In this document: positions 23,468 through 35,642 of the stretch, in pieces
How the letters are laid out: every line of letters starts with the position of its first letter
How positions within the stretch are numbered: the first letter of the stretch is position 1
Origin: Fragum whitleyi
Lineage: Eukaryota > Mollusca > Bivalvia > Cardiida > Cardiidae
Direction of reading: 5' to 3'
Assembly: GCA_948146395.1 (NCBI GenBank)
Contig: OX411559.1
Coordinates: forward strand, 4,574,501 to 4,638,500
Length of the DNA: 64,000 bases
The notes under the pieces: generated by a model
What the model was told of the DNA's origin: nothing
The model's input: the letters and a program-made list of their open reading frames with translations, nothing else
The model's database searches: none
Made by a program: the position numbers and the translations under genes

Positions 23468-23548
23468 AAACAAACCCTATGTAGTCGGAATTCATTCGAA
23501 TCGTCCCGTTGAGACGATTCAAATGAATACCCACAACAAAGGGTTTTG
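23468..23548. repeat. Fold-back, ~33-bp arms
   Basis: ATTCATTCGAATCGTC and GACGATTCAAATGAAT flank CCGTTGA, with outer AAACCCT / AGGGTTT. Confidence 0.75.
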
Positions 23549-23585
23549 ATGATAAATAAAGATTTTATAAAAGCATCATACAGTT

Positions 23586-23775
23586 AGTTACTTCCTGAAA
23601 TTGACATTCATCTCAATCAAAACCATTCTAAATCGCTCACTCATCGCTCCATTCATTCATTCTAAACACTCAGTCAAACCGTTCAAAAATGCTCAAAATT
23701 ACTAAAAGGATAAGATCCGCAACAAGATTAAAATAAATTAAGCTTTAAAATCTTAAAACTTATTTCGAAATCATA
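23586..23775 (-). mobile_element. Family I copy 3, truncated
   Basis: Matches the left 180 bp of 13834-14246 (GAAATTGACATTCATCTCAA, CGCTCACTCATCGCTCC) and then stops. Confidence 0.7.
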
Positions 23776-24038
23776 GTAAGTAAGCCCCCCTCCCCCCAAC
23801 TATTCACAATATAACATGACTTTTATTCTCTGCATTTAAGCCATAACATTTTTTTGTATTTTCAGTTCGTAAATCTGTTTGTCACATTTTCCATTTTATT
23901 TCTCGACCTAAAGTTTCCCCTTTTCTACCAATCTATCTTCTTTGACAAATAAGATCAAAAGGTATTTCCGAGAAAAAAAAAACTATTTTCTTACAACCTG
24001 AAAATCAGATATTCTAAGGTTGTAATTTGGCAACCAAA

Positions 24039-24197
24039 GAAGTGGGCCCGTAATAGTTTCGCTATATTTCGGAACTCATGACTTTTAACAATGTTGACCA
24101 TGGTTTCCTAATGAAAGCATTAGGAAACCTCGGTTAACACTGTTATAGTTCCTAACCTCCGAAATATTGTAGAACAACAACGGGTCAACTACCTTAA
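24039..24197. mobile_element. Family B copy 2
   Basis: 159 bp. The left TTAA is lost; the right end ACTACCTTAA is intact. Inner arms GGTTTCCTAATGA ... CATTAGGAAACC are conserved. Confidence 0.8.
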
Positions 24198-24221
24198 GCA
24201 GGGGGATCGAGGATCTGGAAA

Positions 24222-24368
24222 CCCCCCCCCCCCCCCCCCCCCAGCCCCCAGCCCCTTTCCCCGTGATATTTTGGCAAGCTGTAGTTACGAAATTTTGGAA
24301 TCATTGTGAGAAAAAAAAACATTGTGAGTAAAAATCATTGTAAGTAAAAATCATTGTGAGTAAAAATC
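24222..24368 (+). repeat. C21 run and 16-bp tandem repeat
   Basis: C21 at 24222-24242. Then at 24302-24368 there are four units of CATTGTGAGTAAAAAT (16-18 bp period). Confidence 0.85.
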
Positions 24369-25017
24369 ACTTTTATTTGGATCCCCGCCAAGAAAAATAT
24401 CTTGATCCGCGTATGACTCTATCATCATTGACAAATAAGGTCAAAAGGAGAGATTTTCGAGCAAACATGTAAAAAATGTGATGGTAACAGGGCGATTTGT
24501 CAATCCACGGACGGGGTTAAAAGTTTAAACTTGATAACATATGCGTAAAACGAAACGCAAAAATACATTAATTACGGGTCTGATCAATATCGGTAAATTG
24601 TGAGAGCTTACAGGATAGTCTTGTATCGCTCAGCCATTTCTAAAACGTCGTAACTATAGTTTGTTTAATATGTAGATGGGAGAATTGAGAATTAACATTG
24701 AGATGCTTAACCGTTTAATCCTTTGATCTTAAAAGATCTTAGAACTAGTATTTTTCGTATTTTAAGAGAGTTTGTGGTTATTTACGTCGGTGGTCCTTCA
24801 AAAATAAGCTTGAATAAGGTGCAGCTTCTAAGTCTTGGTTGCCACCCTAATCTAAATATCCCTTTACTTGGAACAACTATAAAACATTAACGACTAAAAA
24901 ATCCAAACATGGATAGTGAACTATTTGAGCTGTCATACTGGCACAAACAGTTGCGCATTTACTCTGCAGCTGATTTGCGTCTTTGATTTCGCAAATGCAC
25001 TTTGGTTTATTCTCTTG
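24369..25017. other. No gene seen
   Basis: No ORF or repeat family recognised. Confidence 0.45.
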
Positions 25018-25103
25018 TATTTCGAGGGGTCAGTGCAACACAATTGTGAGTACCTATGATAATATAGGCACTTACAATAGTGTTGCGCTGACGCCTCGAT
25101 TTG
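25018..25103. repeat. Fold-back, ~38-bp arms
   Basis: CGAGGGGTCAGTGCAACAC and the inverse GTGTTGCGCTGACGCCTCG surround ACCTATGATAATATAGG. A related word (CGAGGGTTCAGTGCAA) starts family M copy 1 at 21587. Confidence 0.75.
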
Positions 25104-25404
25104 CTCTCTTGAAATGACATTGGTCGCGACGAATTAAAACGACAAATCTATTATATTCATTTGTGATTTAATTTAAATTCAGTTTATAAAGAACAACATT
25201 TTGTCTGCCTCGCGCATAATAATTCAATTAAAAAATACCCTAGTCTTTGCTACTTAGCTCGATCCATTTCAATGATAAGTTTTATGGTATATTTTTGTTT
25301 CCAATGAGGAATGAAACTTAAAACTTAGTCTAATATTGAGGTTAACTTTAACAAAGCATATCTAATAGATGAAATTGGTGCAAGTCTCGCTTTTAAATAA
25401 AAAG

Positions 25405-25516
25405 TTTGCTAAACGTTTTATTAATGTTACCCCACTTGCACATCAAATCACATGCAGGACAGAGTAATATCTCTAAACGTTCGCAAACGTTTTCGCATCC
25501 TGAACGCAGGGCAGTC
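25405..25516. repeat. Family W fragment (copy 1)
   Basis: The right end CATCCTGAACGCAGGGC matches the W consensus. The left arm is degenerate. It abuts family A copy 3. Confidence 0.55.
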
Positions 25517-25521
25517 TACTT

Positions 25522-25865
25522 AAAAGCAGTGAGATTATCAAAAACTTATATCCTGCTTGTGTGCATTTCATCCTATCTGACGTCATCTATGCGGGGCGAA
25601 ATAATAGACGTCACAATGAACGTTGCATAGCAATCACGCGCAAAATGACGCGCTTTACGAAAATATGTCCTAGAAATTTCCCACTTTGTCTCATTTTTGC
25701 ATAAAAGAAATAAAATAATCGTATGTTTTTCGTGCAAGATCGATTAATATTTAATTTCGTGAACAATAAAAGCTATATTATCGCACACGTGAAATTATAG
25801 CTTTTGTTGTTCACTCAATGAAATATAAAACGATCTAACACTGAAACAAACGACAACCTCTATAT
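25522..25865 (+). mobile_element. Family A copy 3, 5'-truncated
   Basis: Retains TGACGTCA at 25578-25585; the second CRE is mutated to AGACGTCA. The terminal hairpin is present but its tip is altered. It ends CCTCTATAT. Confidence 0.75.
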
Positions 25866-26834
25866 ACTGAACCACAAAAGAAACGTCGTATTGTTCAGAA
25901 CTGTGGAAAAAACGGTTAGGAGACATTAGATGTTCTTTGATGGCAATGAATGCAACTTGACAAATTAAAGAAAAAATAGCCATTGTGTAAATTTTGTGCT
26001 CAGCTGTTAAAAATGTGATTTGCATAGCGTTGGTACTCCCTACTTTAGAAAGGACGAATTTGCCAATGTTTTTTTTTTTTTTTTTTTTTGCAAAAAACCA
26101 ATTGTTCCCTATTTTCGTGAGTTGGTTCTGGTGATCAACTAGCCAAAAAATAGGATTTCGGTGTCATTTTTCAAAAGAAAGCCTCCAGGATTCTTAACAT
26201 TGCTAACATTGGTGTTTGAGATCAATTTTGAAAATAACTTTTCATTGATTGAAAATGAGCACTGTCATCAAATTTATATCTATAAAACTAAAAATGTTCT
26301 AGTGTGATTTTTCGTTGAGGTTTTGATTGTGGTTCAGAATATTTTAAAACAAATCTCTGCATATCATAAACACAGAGCGGAAAATGTGGGTTTGTAAAGA
26401 GTTAATTACACGCCCAGAGATCGCGTAACCCGATAAGCCTATGATTAATAAGAGATATTTTCCGTAATAGTGAAATGCGTAATTCACGCCAAAATTGAAA
26501 AATTTTATTCTTTGTACCAGATTTTTAATATTTCGGTGACAAAATTTAGTAATTTTATTCGTTATCTCAGTTTTTGATGTGTTTCTATATTACATTTAAT
26601 ATAATTAATTAGAAAAGGTGTTATGAACCGGGTGGCCTGTAATAAAAAGGTGTGTATTGAAGGTTTGAGACCAAAAACTATTATTATAAAGCTTGGGTGA
26701 ATTGTAGTTACGACATTGCGGTCGCGAAAAAGCAAAACAAGTCGTTTATAGCTTTCACTTTTCGAACTCATTTTATTAGCACATACAACTGTATGCGGAA
26801 ATAAGAGGTTACTCGTAAAGTGTCGACCATAGCC
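25866..26834. other. No gene seen; T21 run
   Basis: T21 at 26069-26089. Small open frames without support. Confidence 0.45.
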
Positions 26835-26945
26835 AGAACTGAGCTGCCCTGCGTTTTGATGACAAAACGGTGCACTTGCGAGCAGAGCGGGGTATTATTT
26901 AAAAACTGTTTGCACTATTCTGTCATCATGAACGCAGGGCTGTTT
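26835..26945. repeat. Family W copy 2 (fold-back)
   Basis: Ends GCTGCCCTGCGTT and AACGCAGGGCTG, with centre ACGGTGCACTTGCGAGCAGAG. Its arms match 38818-38949. Confidence 0.7.
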
Positions 26946-27841
26946 GGGAACCTTGCAGGCAAAAAATCAGTAAAGGAAGTGAAGCATTCCTTATCACTCG
27001 ATGTTTCGAAGTGGAAAGACTTGTTCTATTCATGGGGAAATGAAATAAAAATAATTCACACGATTGTACGCCAATCCACTCCACATATTCATAAAACTGT
27101 TATAAATCGAATACAGGAATTATAAACTATTACTGACTGTTTCATCGCTACATGCACGTGTATTTATACAGTAATATAAGTTTATTAGTTTCATACCTAT
27201 GTAAAAATAATTCAAATGTTCTTCATCTTGTAAATGAAATAAAAAGTCTCAGTTGGAGCGTAATGAGCTGTCAAGCATGCCCAGTTTATTCCTCCCCTTG
27301 TCTCTCATAAACATCCCACAGCCCTTCAAATTCACTCCACCCATCGATCCCTTCAAAAGACCAGCTTGACCTTTTTATTGATTTGACCTGTGTCAAATAG
27401 AACCAGCTTTTTTTTTTTTTTTTTTTTTGCGATACTTCAATTTTACATGCATATGCTCTCATGCGACGGACGAAATTGACTGTGTTGAATTTTCACAAAC
27501 CATTCCCTTTTTTTTTTTTTTTTTTTTTTTCTCGGGCGGGGGTCAGCGCCGATATTTTTCGCAGGAAATATCATACCAAAAATGCAAGAAATGTCTCTCT
27601 TCCTAGTTTAAACTTTTTGGTAAAGTTTTATATGTAAGGGAGTAATTTGGGGTCATCAATATCAAAAAGAAAATAATTTCATATCATTGGTTCGAATTTG
27701 CTGAAAATTTGATTTTATTCCTCAATGATAACAATTTTGAGCACGCATTTTTTAACCTGCGCGCGCAGTAGTCCCGCAAGAAATCTGTCTTATTACAGAG
27801 AAATGTTCCCATTTTTGCTTTGTGCTATTAAATTATAAGAT
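26946..27841. other. No gene seen; T-runs
   Basis: T20-T23 runs at about 27409-27428 and 27508-27530. No recognised gene or element. Confidence 0.45.
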
Positions 27842-28149
<308 letters not shown>

Positions 28150-28993
28150 GAAGTTATTAATAAAAAGATAAGAGAAAAGTATTGCTTAAGGTATTCATTA
28201 ATTAATTATAATAGTTTACTAATTTATTTAGTTCGATTGCGGCGACAGCTTTAGCATTAAGAGTCGCTCTCGAACAGATCCATGAGAGTGAGAAATGCTG
28301 TGGATTTACTCAAGCTATCCGAGGCTAGGATAACCTAATCACTTAGCTGATTCGCAAGAACGGGTTGCAAGAAGGCAAGGGTCTCGGGGCGTAAGCTCCT
28401 GTTTTCTTAGCCAATTAGAACCGCTCATTTCAAAAAATACGTCGCGTGCCTTTTGTTCGAAAAAGCTGTTAGGGAGTTTGACCTTTCACTTCTTCTGACC
28501 CCATAAAATACCCACGGGATCACTCGACCCTTATTTTCACACGGAACCCGAAGGGCCCACTTTTGCACCATTATGATTATTTGCATCGGCGTTTCCAGTC
28601 CTGAGGCCAGTTTCGTATTTTTGTCTTACTGATGACTTACTGAAACAGTTACAACAATAATCACTCTGCATGGGTATTGATAGATTAGTCATACGTGGTT
28701 TTTGTCCTAAATATGTCGTTAGTCATGATTTCGTCTTAAATGTTTGGATGAAACTGGCCCCAAGACGGAATTTCGCAATTTTGCCCAAGTGTAAGTCTAA
28801 CATGGCCCCATAAGAAATGAGAAGGGGTTTGGGCGAAAGGGAGTTGCAAAGACTACTAGGTAGTTGGGTCTTTCTAAAAAGAGAAATAGAATAATCACTG
28901 TGCTTGGGTATTCGAACAAGTAAATATATAAATATAAATAAAATATTTTTCAAACATTTGAATGATAGAATTGCCAAAATAAAAAAAACCCTA
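28150..28993. other. No gene seen
   Basis: A CCAAT-like GCCAATTAG lies near 28419. Nothing else was supported. Confidence 0.4.
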
Positions 28994-29137
28994 AAACCTG
29001 CACTGCGTTCAGAATAACTAAACGGTCAAACAGTTTGCCAATTCTATCCCGCTTTGAACACAAAAACACGTGCAAAGAGGGGTATAAGTGGCAAACAGAT
29101 TTACCGTTTTTACATCCTGAACACAGGGCTAGAACCC
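28994..29137. repeat. Family W copy 3
   Basis: Left end CTGCACTGCGTTCAGAAT, right end ATCCTGAACACAGGGCT, with inner ATCCCGCTTTG ... CAAAGAGGGGTAT. Confidence 0.75.
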
Positions 29138-29818
29138 GCACTTTGACCAGGATTACGAAGAACAAACGAGAGCCAAAAGTAAAATACTTTAGATATGGCA
29201 CAATACATAATGCAGGGTATCATATATGGTGCGTTTGCTATCGCTTGGTTATCCCGAAAGATGGGTCGATTTCACGTATTGAAATACATGTCTTTGTGAT
29301 GATACTTTTTTTTCGAAATGCGAGAGAAAGATTTCTGCTGTTTGATAGAAATTGATTTTTTTTCTAATTTTCTTCCTCTTAAGAAATAATCTTTCGTCCT
29401 CCATCCACAATTCAACCATTAATTAGAAAGTACTTAAACAATTATCATAGTTTCGGGAAAATAGCATTTTTGCAACTATCTTTATCATTATTTTTAACGA
29501 ATTTGAAAAACTATTGAGCCAAACAACAAACAAAACAAGGAAGGGTGTTTGGTCCTTTTAACACATTAAGCAACCCGAAGACAAGGGTTTCAAAAAGGGG
29601 GTCGTAAAAAGGGCCCACCTGTTGCATGTTGAGAGTTCATCCGTCTCAACTTTCCATGTTATCTTTTGAAGACATAGCGCAATGATTTCTGCGTAATTTT
29701 CAAATAAACGTTGCTTTCTGTGCGCTCGAAAAATATAACATATGTTACCCGTCAAGCAAAAATAACACTTCCGGTATGTGCGAAAAATCTCGATCCTGTT
29801 CAGACTCTTAAGGCTTGT
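29138..29818. other. No gene seen
   Basis: No recognised element or coding signal. Confidence 0.45.
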
Positions 29819-30186
29819 CAGCCCTGCATTAACCCTTTCCTGTTTTACAAAATTTTGGACCTGTCCAGATTCAAAGGTTTTGCAGATGAAAATTTAAAGT
29901 GGATTTAATTTGATAAATAACCATTCAGTAGGGTAGAAAATAGTGTGGAAAAAGAAGAAATTGCTTGTCAGAAAGCAATTTCTTCTTTTTTTTCCACAAT
30001 GTTTTCTCAATCATAAAATCACAGACACGTAAAAAGCAGGGATTAAACAGCAAAGGGTTAAGAATGCTTAAACCTTTGCAAGCGTTTAAAAAGGATTCCC
30101 GCTTTGCACGTGAGTAAACCTACAAAGCGGGGAATAATTTCATAAACGTTTCGCGAATGATGTTATCCCCAATGTAGCGCAGGATT
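29819..30186. repeat. Family W copy 4, split by an F element
   Basis: The left tip CAGCCCTGCA (29819-29828) and the remainder from GAATGCTTAAACC (30062) to GTAGCGCAGGATTG are separated by F1. Joined at TTAA they read as a continuous W left end. Confidence 0.75.
29829..30061 (-). mobile_element. Family F copy 1 (TTAA MITE)
   Basis: 233 bp, TTAACCCTTTCCTGTTT to AAACAGCAAAGGGTTAA, with exact TTAA on both sides. Central hairpin AAGAAGAAATTGCTTGTC...GCAATTTCTTCTT. Inserted in W copy 4. Relatives: 32346-32580, 55696-55926. Confidence 0.85.
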
Positions 30187-30394
30187 GAACCTTTCTGTTT
30201 TTGTATTCTTTTGTTCATTCTAATTTACTAAACAATGAAATACTTTCAATTAAACGTTGTTTTCTTCGGGATCAAAAAATGTGTCCAACATTACATGGCA
30301 AGCGAAAAAAAGCACCCTTCTTGTGTGGGAGAAAAGAAAATAGACCCGTGTGAAATGGCATAATTTGTGTAGCAGATTGTGTAAGCTTTTTTAT
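30187..30394. other. No gene seen
   Basis: AT-rich spacer before the tRNA-like pair. Confidence 0.4.
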
Positions 30395-30569
30395 GACTCT
30401 AACAGGATTTGAACCTGCGTGGACAAGGCAACGTCGCCAAGCTGTTCAAAGTCCGACGTCCTTAATTAACCCACTGCACTGGCTCGGTAGAGCAGAGGTT
30501 TAGGATGTCGGACTTTGAACAGCTAGGTGAGTTGCCGTGTCGGCGTGGGCTCAAATCCCGTTAGAGCCA
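30395..30569. repeat. Head-to-head pair of tRNA-like sequences
   Basis: A + strand copy (30480-30569) and a - strand copy (about 30480-30395) share TCGGACTTTGAACAGCT and a B-box (GGGCTCAAATCCC / AGGTTCAAATCCTG), forming 67-bp inverted arms. The + copy has TGGCTC ... GAGCCA acceptor-like ends and GGTAGAGC. The variable-arm region (GGCGACGTTGCC on the minus copy) suggests a class-II (Leu/Ser-type) ancestor. The anticodon stem does not pair, so neither is a credible working tRNA. Confidence 0.55.
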
Positions 30570-30746
30570 GTAATATTATTTCTCCATTTTGGTTGAAAAG
30601 ACAGCAGTCGCTTCCATCAATTAAAGATTTGAATATCATAACCATTTTTTATGTTTGACCGTTTGTTAGATTAAAGCTTTCAAAGACTGAAGTGGCCAAT
30701 ACATAATCAATTTTCTTGTTAAGGTTTTTGTAAAACTTCGAGAACT

Positions 30747-30957
30747 GGGGGTCGCTTCGCTAAACGGCGTTTTTTACCGATCCTTACGTGAAAAAATGTT
30801 TTGCTTCGAGATTATTTCAATTTACGAAATGCGTATGCAAATGCCTGTTAACGAAAGTGTTGGTGAAACGGCGTACGCAAAAAAGTGCGTTTAGCGTAAA
30901 TCGAGTACGTACGTAAATATTTTGAGTACGCAAACGAGGTTTAGTGAAACGGGCCCC
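30747..30957. mobile_element. CpG-rich MITE
   Basis: 211 bp with ends GGGGGTCGCTTCGCTAAAC and GTTTAGTGAAACGGGCCCC (inverted, ~20 bp). The inside is rich in GTACG/CGTACG. Single copy here. Confidence 0.65.
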
Positions 30958-31086
30958 TGGCGGCTGAGAATCAGGCGACACTGCAACGTTAGAAAATCGC
31001 CAATAATTCTGTCAATATTTGACCAATTTTAAATTCTCTTTGAAGCAGAGGAAATGGAAAATTTTCAGGAATTCGCTGGATATTGC

Positions 31087-31187
31087 AGATCTTTTAAAAA
31101 ATCTACTGATAAAAAAGTTATTGACGACCATGTAAAAATTTACTTGGTCGTCAATAACTGTTTTATAAGTAGATTTTCGAAGGATCT
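31087..31187. repeat. Fold-back, ~43-bp arms
   Basis: AGTTATTGACGACCA and TGGTCGTCAATAACT are perfect inner arms around TGTAAAAATTTACT; the outer arms are GATCTTTT.../...GATC. Confidence 0.8.
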
Positions 31188-31391
31188 TTCCCTACAGTTT
31201 TCCTAAATTCTCAGCTTCAAACTTTCTTTTTTTCTTAAAAAAAAAATCGGTCAAGTTTCTACAGAATAATTGAAAAATATCAAAACATTTAAGTCGCGTG
31301 ATTTTCCCATCGTGATATTTAAGGTTTGTCAATATTCTTTATGAACATAAGAGATCCTTAAAATGCTTCCTTCACCATATTACAGTAAACA

Positions 31392-31796
31392 GCATCGTGA
31401 AATTGACAAGATGAATGATATTGGAATGATTTTGGAATTAAATTGAATGAGTGAGCGGAACGAGTTTAAGGGATGTAATCCAATATCGCTATTTTTGTTC
31501 AGGATGAACAAAATTAGCGATATTCATTACCTTCCTTTAATGAAATATACATATATGGTCTAAAGATAGCTTCCTATTTCTCCAAGAACAAATCAGACGG
31601 TTACTGTTTCAATTATAAAATTGAAATGGAGATTTATTTTAAATAAATTCATTTTAATGTAGTTGAGGAAATAATCTTTTTTAGTCATTTTGGGCGTTTT
31701 TGAATGGTTTGAGTGAGTGTTTGGAATCAATGAATGGAGTGACGAATGAGCGATTTAAAACGGTTTTGACAGAGATGAATGTCAATTTCACGATGT
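31392..31796 (+). mobile_element. Family I copy 4
   Basis: 405 bp, CATCGTGAAATTGACAAG to GAATGTCAATTTCACGATG. The best-preserved copy with both inverted ends. Confidence 0.85.
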
Positions 31797-32345
31797 TACT
31801 ATCTGTTCAAACTTCAATAATATTGCTCATAAGAGCGCTTCACCATTAATATTGATAAACTAAGTTTCATTTTTCCCATTTTCGCAATTTATTAAATGAA
31901 GTCAAAAAGAATACCAATGTATTGATTGAAATATTGACTTACTTCTGGCAATCGCATGTTTTCTTTCAATATTAATACATGAAAAATATTGTTAAAAATA
32001 TCGATCGAGTATGGCCCGCTTACCTAAACTATTTTCAAAACGTGTTTATAATTATTAAACGAATCCATTTTAAAAGAATTGTCAATGAAAAATGAAGACA
32101 CAAAAAATCGTTTCTGGTATCCAAATTAGGGGGCGTGTGTGACCCCTAGTGACCCTTTACGGGAGAGGGGGTATCATCAATCCAGAGGGCCAACATTAAC
32201 CATGACAGCTCTTTGTAAAGACACCATATTGTTCGGGAGGGTGTGTGTAATGTTCTGTGGTCCAAATTTGAAGTTTCTCAATTTTTGTTATCTGTCATGC
32301 GAAAAGGGACCAAGCGGGGAATTTCGTGAACTGATTTCTATTATT
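31797..32345. other. No gene seen
   Basis: A lone family C end (GCGAAAAGGGACCA) lies near 32298. Confidence 0.4.
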
Positions 32346-32580
32346 TAGCCCTTTGCTGTTTATTCCCTGCTTTTTTACGTGCCTGTGATTTTTTTATGAT
32401 TGAGAAAATATTGTGAAAAAAGAAGAAATTGCTCCCGACAAGCAATTTCTTCTTTTTCCACACTATTTTCTACCCTACAGAATGGTCATTTTTCAAATTA
32501 AACCCACTTTTAATTTTCGTCTGCAAAACCTTTGAATTTGGACAGGTCAAAAATTGAAAAAAAAAACAGGAAAGTTTTAA
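32346..32580 (+). mobile_element. Family F copy 2
   Basis: 235 bp in the opposite orientation to copy 1, CCCTTTGCTGTTTATTCCCTG to CAGGAAAG. The TTAA borders are eroded. Confidence 0.8.
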
Positions 32581-32602
32581 AAAAAATATCGGATCCAGCA
32601 CA

Positions 32603-32732
32603 GGTCATAAGAAAGGGGAGCGGGCGGACGGTATTTATCTTTTGTCACAGTACACGTTTCGTCTTTAACTAATGTATTCTTTGGTGGTCGCATTCTGAGT
32701 GTGTATAGGTGTCAAAATCCTGGTTACGCCTA
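32603..32732 (-). mobile_element. Family D copy 4, truncated
   Basis: Only the last ~130 bp are present (GAAAGGGGAGCGGGCGGACGG to CCTGGTTACGCCTAT). Confidence 0.65.
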
Positions 32733-33261
32733 TGACTTTAGACTGCACAGTTCTCGCAATGTGTAACAAGGATCGATATTTTACGAACTTCGTACTGAAA
32801 ATCAATTTCAATGAAATATCTGTAAACAGATTTAAATTAAATTTGTTTCACTATTTTCAAAAAAATAAGTTACGTGTTGACAATTTTAGCTCACTAATTT
32901 TGCTTTACTTGAGTCCTATTATGAAAATCGGAACACGAATTTCAAAAGAGAGTTCACTATTTTCAGTTTTTGTATTTACCTTACATTGCCTGCTTAAATA
33001 TTGTAGAAAAAATCTATTGAACCAGGCTGGTTTAATTGTCCTAAAAATTGACAATTTTGTTGGTAACTATAAATGATTTGATATATTTGGTTTCAATCTA
33101 TTTTCTTCCATTCTGATTGACTTGAAAATGTTTTATTCCTCAATGAAAGTAATTTTGAGGGTAAAACTATTTCTTAAGCTTGCGCACAAAGTATTCCCAC
33201 AAGAAACCTGTCTTAAAGTGGAGAAATTCCTCTTTTTGCTTCATGATATTAAACTATAAGA
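32733..33261. other. No gene seen
   Basis: A 125-codon open frame at 32699-33076 starts inside the D copy and has low-complexity hydrophobic content. It is not called as a gene. Confidence 0.45.
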
Positions 33262-33412
33262 GATGAAGAGATTAGTTTTCATAGAGGTATGAAACTAAAC
33301 ACATACTCACACTCCTGTATGAATTAACTTCGCGTATTTACACAATGTGATAATGTTTTTAATTTCATACCTTCATGAATTTTAAAATAAAAATACTCTC
33401 TTCACCTCTAAA
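33262..33412. repeat. Family K copy 3 (fold-back)
   Basis: GAGGTATGAAACTAAAC and TTAATTTCATACCTTCATG arms, with inner CACACTCC / GTGTAAAT-type sequence. About 150 bp. Confidence 0.7.
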
Positions 33413-34208
33413 CGATTATTCAAAGAGTATTCCCTTTAAAAGGGTTTTTTTCAAAACCGAAAATGTCTTAAAGTCATCGATTAATCAAATCATATTGGAA
33501 GTTCGATATCACCTTATCCTTAATTTCTTGTAACTAAGTTTAAATTAAGCTGGACAGGATTTCACTCATATTTTTCGTCCGTTTTCGAATCGTAGATGGT
33601 AATGATTTGTAAGGGTTTCTAAGAACTGGTTCAAAATATTAGGAAATGGCTTATTTCCTCGAATATCAAATAATGTGACTTACGTCGGTCATGGAGATAA
33701 GAAGACAACAAGAACAGGAAGCAAGAAGTACTTTGAATTTTTGATAAATATCTTAAAGACGCCCTGTGAATAACAAAATGACACTTATCAGACGTGCAGG
33801 TTATCAAGGGTGAGAAAACAATCGTAACTCCAGTTTTGTGTTGGTTTTAGTGGTAACGAGGTTTTCTTCGCACAACTACGATTTGGCAACCTCTGATCTG
33901 TTAGGAGAATAGTGATTCGTTGAGACCTTTATTTTGGCAAATTAAGGTGTTCATCATTGGGTGCCGGGTTTTTACTAATTACGTTACAATGCACATGTAA
34001 GTCCCTGTCACACAGACATCGAACCGTGAACAATTCAAAGCAACTGTACAATACAAATTTGAAATCCGAATTCGTTTCATAAAAGCTGTTTGAAGCGACC
34101 ACTTGAGAGGGTATCAAAAAATAATTCGTTTAGAGAATGATCGGCTTTGTACAACAAATACTCTCTTCAAATCTCAAAAATACTCTCTTCAATTTAATTA
34201 TTTCTAGC
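33413..34208. other. No gene seen
   Basis: No recognised element; short frames only. Confidence 0.45.
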
Positions 34209-34374
34209 TTAAGGTAGTGGAACCGTAATAATTCGGCAACCTTTCGGAAATCATGATCTTTTACAATGTAAACCGAGGTTTCCTATTGAAAATCATTAGG
34301 AAACTTCGGTTAACATTGTTAAAGTTTACTACTGCCGAGACATTGCAGATCTATTACGGTTCCACCACCATAAA
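34209..34374. mobile_element. Family B copy 3
   Basis: TTAAGGTAGTGGAACCGTAA to ATTACGGTTCCACCACC. Palindromic, 166 bp. Confidence 0.85.
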
Positions 34375-35405
34375 AGTAACTATTCTGAAATTATGGGACT
34401 ACAAGTATTTATGCTTTATGTTCAAGCATACAAATTAGCAGCGTACAGAAAAAATGTTTTTATTGGGGTATGAAACAAATTTTCTGCAACTCAGACGAAA
34501 ATTGATGAAATCAACTAAAATTATAATTTTGAAATATCCCGATTAGATGATTTAAATGAGCTGCCTCTTCTATAATTTCTTGGACAAAACATCCAGTATA
34601 TTTTGTGAATTTTACTGCAAATAAGAAGAGTTAAAGAAGTTGTCGCCAAATAAGTGGTGGCTAAGTATAGGAGGTCGCTAGATCAAGACCGATCGATGCT
34701 TTTAAAACGTTATCCCAGAAAAAAAAATGAATGAAGATGAGCAAAATCCACAAAATATGTTACGAGGTATAAAAGATGGATCTTTTATGGGCTGTTTAAG
34801 TACAGAAGAGATGGGATGATGCGGAAAGCTTCTTGGAATGCGTTCCAAACTTTCAATGGCAGATCCAGGATTTCTGAAAGGGGAATTGGACTCATAAAGG
34901 GGGGGGGGTATTTTCCAATTATAACACATTTTCATTCATTTCAAACAGGCTCGATTGAACCCTTGTTCCCGCACTGGATCCGCCCCTGACATTCTCAATG
35001 ATTGATCATACTAACATGTTGAATTTTTTTAATCGATTGTTCACTCCATGCCTCGTTTGGATGAACAATAAATTGAGACTTCTTCCCTGAAAAAGGGTCG
35101 CAATGTTTTAGGGTTACTGAGAAGGGCGGTAGTACGGAGACCCCTGGACGTTTAATAAAATCGCTGAAAATACATGAAACGTTCGAGTTGATTGCAGTCA
35201 CGCTTACGTGTCAACCCTTGACCCCTAGACTGACCCCTAACTGACCAACACTACCGTAGTTCTGCTAATAACGAGACTCAGTCTAAAAATGTAATGGAAC
35301 CGAGTACAAACGTCTCGAATAGACGTGTGGCTTTTTCCTTGAGTTTGTAAAAAAATCTGACTGACAGACAAGGAAACAAAAGAAAAAAAGACGTTAAATA
35401 TAAAT
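34375..35405. other. No gene seen
   Basis: A G-run lies near 34890. TGACCCCTA-type words lie at 35217-35250. No gene. Confidence 0.45.
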
Positions 35406-35642
35406 GTGACCCGTCACGCGAAAAGGGACCATCTCGAAAGTGCGTAAAGTGTCGATCCTTGTCAGGTGCGCGGGTCGAATTTTTTCGCACTTTACTAATT
35501 TCTGAATCTAAAATGGTCAATCTACCTTCCCGTAAAAGATTTTTTGAATGCGACCTCTGGTTGGCCTGTAGAACCAATCTCTTTTGCATATATATTTATT
35601 TTACGAAGTTCCCAGATGGTCCCTTTTCGCGTGACGGGTCAC
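35406..35642. mobile_element. Family C copy 3
   Basis: 237 bp, GTGACCCGTCACGCGAAAAG to CTTTTCGCGTGACGGGTCAC, 26-bp inverted ends almost perfect. The inner palindrome is reduced. Confidence 0.9.

Noticed and set aside
26820..27125. 101-codon ORF
   Set aside because: Its first third is family W fold-back sequence; the remainder has no recognisable domain.
32699..33076. 125-codon ORF
   Set aside because: Begins in a truncated family D element and has AT-driven hydrophobic composition.
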